A program made the position numbers and the translations under genes. DNA of 64,000 bases, taken from assembly GCA_017449675.1 (NCBI GenBank), contig JAFTFG010000006.1, forward strand, positions 186,001 through 250,000, in the 5' to 3' direction. This DNA comes from Prevotella sp. Lineage in GTDB: Bacteria; Bacteroidota; Bacteroidia; Bacteroidales; Bacteroidaceae. Below, in pieces: positions 62,708 through 64,000 of the stretch (positions are counted from its first letter, which is position 1; every line of letters begins with the position of its first letter). The notes below the pieces were generated by a model that saw only the letters and a program-made list of their open reading frames with translations, was not told the DNA's origin and ran no database searches.

Positions 62708-63277
62708 TTACTTGGCTGCGGCCGACTTACCCGACTTACGACGGATAACCTCGCCCTTGAACAAGACACCCTTACCCTTATAAGGCTCCGGCATACGGAA
62801 AGAACGAATCTTTGCACAAATGAGACCCAGCAACTGCTTGTCGCATGACTCCAGGATGATCTGCGGGTTCTGGTTACGTTCCATCTTGGTCTCCACCTTT
62901 ACCTCCTTAGGAAGTTGAATGAAGATAGGATGCGTATAACCTAATGAGAACTCAATGATGTTACCCTGATTAGATACACGGTAACCAACACCGATGAGTT
63001 CCAGTTCCTTCTTATAACCCTCGCTGACACCAACAACCATGTTGTTGACCAGTGCGCGATACAATCCATGGAAAGCCTGCTTCTGTTTGATATTAACAGC
63101 ACTGTCCTCGTTGATTTCAAAAGATACTTGACCATCGGCAATCTTCACATTGATAGAAGCGTCTACCTTCTGTGAAAGTTCGCCTTTCGGACCCTTTACG
63201 GTAACGACACCGTCCTGACCTTGCGTAATTGTAACGCCTGCAGGGATATTAATTGGCAATTTTCCTATTCTTGACAT
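62708..63277 (-). CDS. rplF: 50S ribosomal protein L6
   Basis: A 189-aa protein. MSRIGKLPINIPAGVTITQG fixes the start at 63277. The second domain has GVGYRVSNQGNIIEFSLGYT and the conserved C-terminal RSFRMPEPYKGKGVLFKGEV. It lies 15 bp after rpsH. Confidence 0.97.
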   Translation of the reverse strand: MSRIGKLPINIPAGVTITQGQDGVVTVKGPKGELSQKVDASINVKIADGQVSFEINEDSAVNIKQKQAFHGLYRALVNNMVVGVSEGYKKELELIGVGYRVSNQGNIIEFSLGYTHPIFIQLPKEVKVETKMERNQNPQIILESCDKQLLGLICAKIRSFRMPEPYKGKGVLFKGEVIRRKSGKSAAAK

Positions 63278-63292
63278 AATCGAGTCCTCCAA

Positions 63293-63688
63293 TTAATATA
63301 CGTAACAAAGCACCTCGCCGCCAATCTTCAGGGCAGCAGCCTCTTTGTCTGTCATGACACCTTGGGATGTAGATAAGATGGCGATACCTAATCCGTTAAT
63401 AACTCTCGGCATGTCTTTGTAACCAGTGTACTTGCGAAGACCTGGTGTTGACACGCGTTTCAGGCACTTAATGGCGTTAGCCTTTGTGGCTGCATCATAC
63501 TTCAAAGCCACTTTGATAGTACCCTGAGGGCCATCCTCCACGAACTTGTAGTTCAGGATGTAACCCTTCTCGAAGAGGATCTTCGTGATTTCCTTCTTCA
63601 AGTTAGACGCAGGAACCTCAACAACACGGTGATGAGCCATGATGGCGTTTCTGAGTCTGGTCAGATAATCTGCTATTGGATCTGTCAT
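63293..63688 (-). CDS. rpsH: 30S ribosomal protein S8
   Basis: A 131-aa 16S-binding protein: MTDPIADYLTRLRNAIMAHH at the start and RVINGLGIAILSTSQGVMTD, KEAAALKIGGEVLCYVY at the end. Confidence 0.98.
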   Translation of the reverse strand: MTDPIADYLTRLRNAIMAHHRVVEVPASNLKKEITKILFEKGYILNYKFVEDGPQGTIKVALKYDAATKANAIKCLKRVSTPGLRKYTGYKDMPRVINGLGIAILSTSQGVMTDKEAAALKIGGEVLCYVY

Positions 63689-63748
63689 AAATAAAATTGT
63701 TTAATTAATCGGGACTGCCCCGACAATATTAAATAAATAACTCTCTTC

Positions 63749-64000
63749 TTACCAACTTGCCTTCTTCACGCCTGGGATCAAACCGCTGGAAGCCATCTCA
63801 CGGAACTGGATACGTGACAGTCCGAACTGACGCATGTATCCTTTGGGACGACCTGTAATCTTACAACGGTTATGCAGACGGATAGGGTTAGCGTTTCTGG
63901 GAATACTCTGGAGTTTACGAGCAGCCTCATAAGCCTCTGCAGGATCCTCAGATGTTGCGATAATCTTCTTCAATGCCGCACGTTTCTCAGCATAACGAGC
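63749..64000 (-). CDS. rpsN: 30S ribosomal protein S14 (partial, N-terminus off the right edge)
   Basis: The last 83 codons are present: [60 protein letters not shown] and a final KKASW. It is the long, zinc-free form (no CxxC pair). Only about six N-terminal residues are missing. In the conserved operon order, rplE lies just outside the window. Confidence 0.97.
   Translation of the reverse strand, partial: ARYAEKRAALKKIIATSEDPAEAYEAARKLQSIPRNANPIRLHNRCKITGRPKGYMRQFGLSRIQFREMASSGLIPGVKKASW

Overview
The window looks like a chromosomal segment of a Bacteroidota bacterium, most likely Prevotella or a close relative in the Prevotellaceae. The reasons are: -7 boxes of the form TAnnTTTG before almost every operon; AT-rich leaders with weak or no Shine-Dalgarno sequence; a short (290 aa) primary sigma factor without region 1.1; a DUF4831 protein; and GPH-type sugar transport with GH30, GH43, GH2 and GH94-like enzymes. 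The genus is an inference; no 16S gene is present. No tRNA, rRNA, CRISPR array, insertion sequence or prophage gene was seen.

Layout. 1-7406 (minus) is one efflux operon: ABC ATPase, membrane protein, GntR/YtrA-type repressor, LolD/MacB-type ATPase, two MacB-type permeases, a membrane-fusion protein and a TolC-type channel that runs off the left edge. An inverted repeat, AGTGTAC-N10-GTACACT, lies at its promoter. 7614-9451 (plus) is a TPR histidine kinase gene with an in-frame amber codon. 9452-17254 holds nadK (minus) divergent from pdxJ-yajL-ispD-recG, then a cell-wall group (M23/LysM endopeptidase, NlpC/P60 hydrolase, CapA-like phosphoesterase). 17517-20607 (minus) is hpt-adk-obgE-pgeF. 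20651-23261 (plus) is nnr and a DUF4831 gene. rpoD and fba follow on the minus strand.

25577-32236 is a carbohydrate operon (truncated GH2, GH94-like, GH30, GPH transporter) whose 5' end has been replaced by the tail of a LuxR-type regulator gene on the other strand, which looks like a deletion scar. aqpZ follows. 33056-38062 (minus) is an operon of two paralogous Cache-HAMP sensors, one with an intact kinase core and one that has lost the phospho-acceptor histidine and the ATPase domain, plus a GH43 enzyme. 38110-45220 holds a YqiA-like hydrolase fused to a decayed nucleotidase-like domain, a REC-REC-PPDK_N protein, a DASS-family transporter and gdhA. A glycine-zipper lipoprotein follows.

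46213-54137 (minus) is an operon of five exported proteins: two beta-helix-like proteins alternating with repeat proteins that end in dockerin-type calcium-binding repeats, and a very large third dockerin protein. A gene for a 7-TM AraC-type regulator diverges from it, and a perfect palindrome sits at the operon promoter. This is the least explained system in the window. 55413-64000 (minus) is the distal part of the large ribosomal-protein operon, rpsN (partial) to rplQ, with secY, map, infA, rpmJ and rpoA.

Short tandem repeats recur at translation starts and gene junctions: 8 bp in the tolC signal peptide, 15 bp before the fusion-protein gene, and two 4x7-bp arrays before rpsK and rplR.
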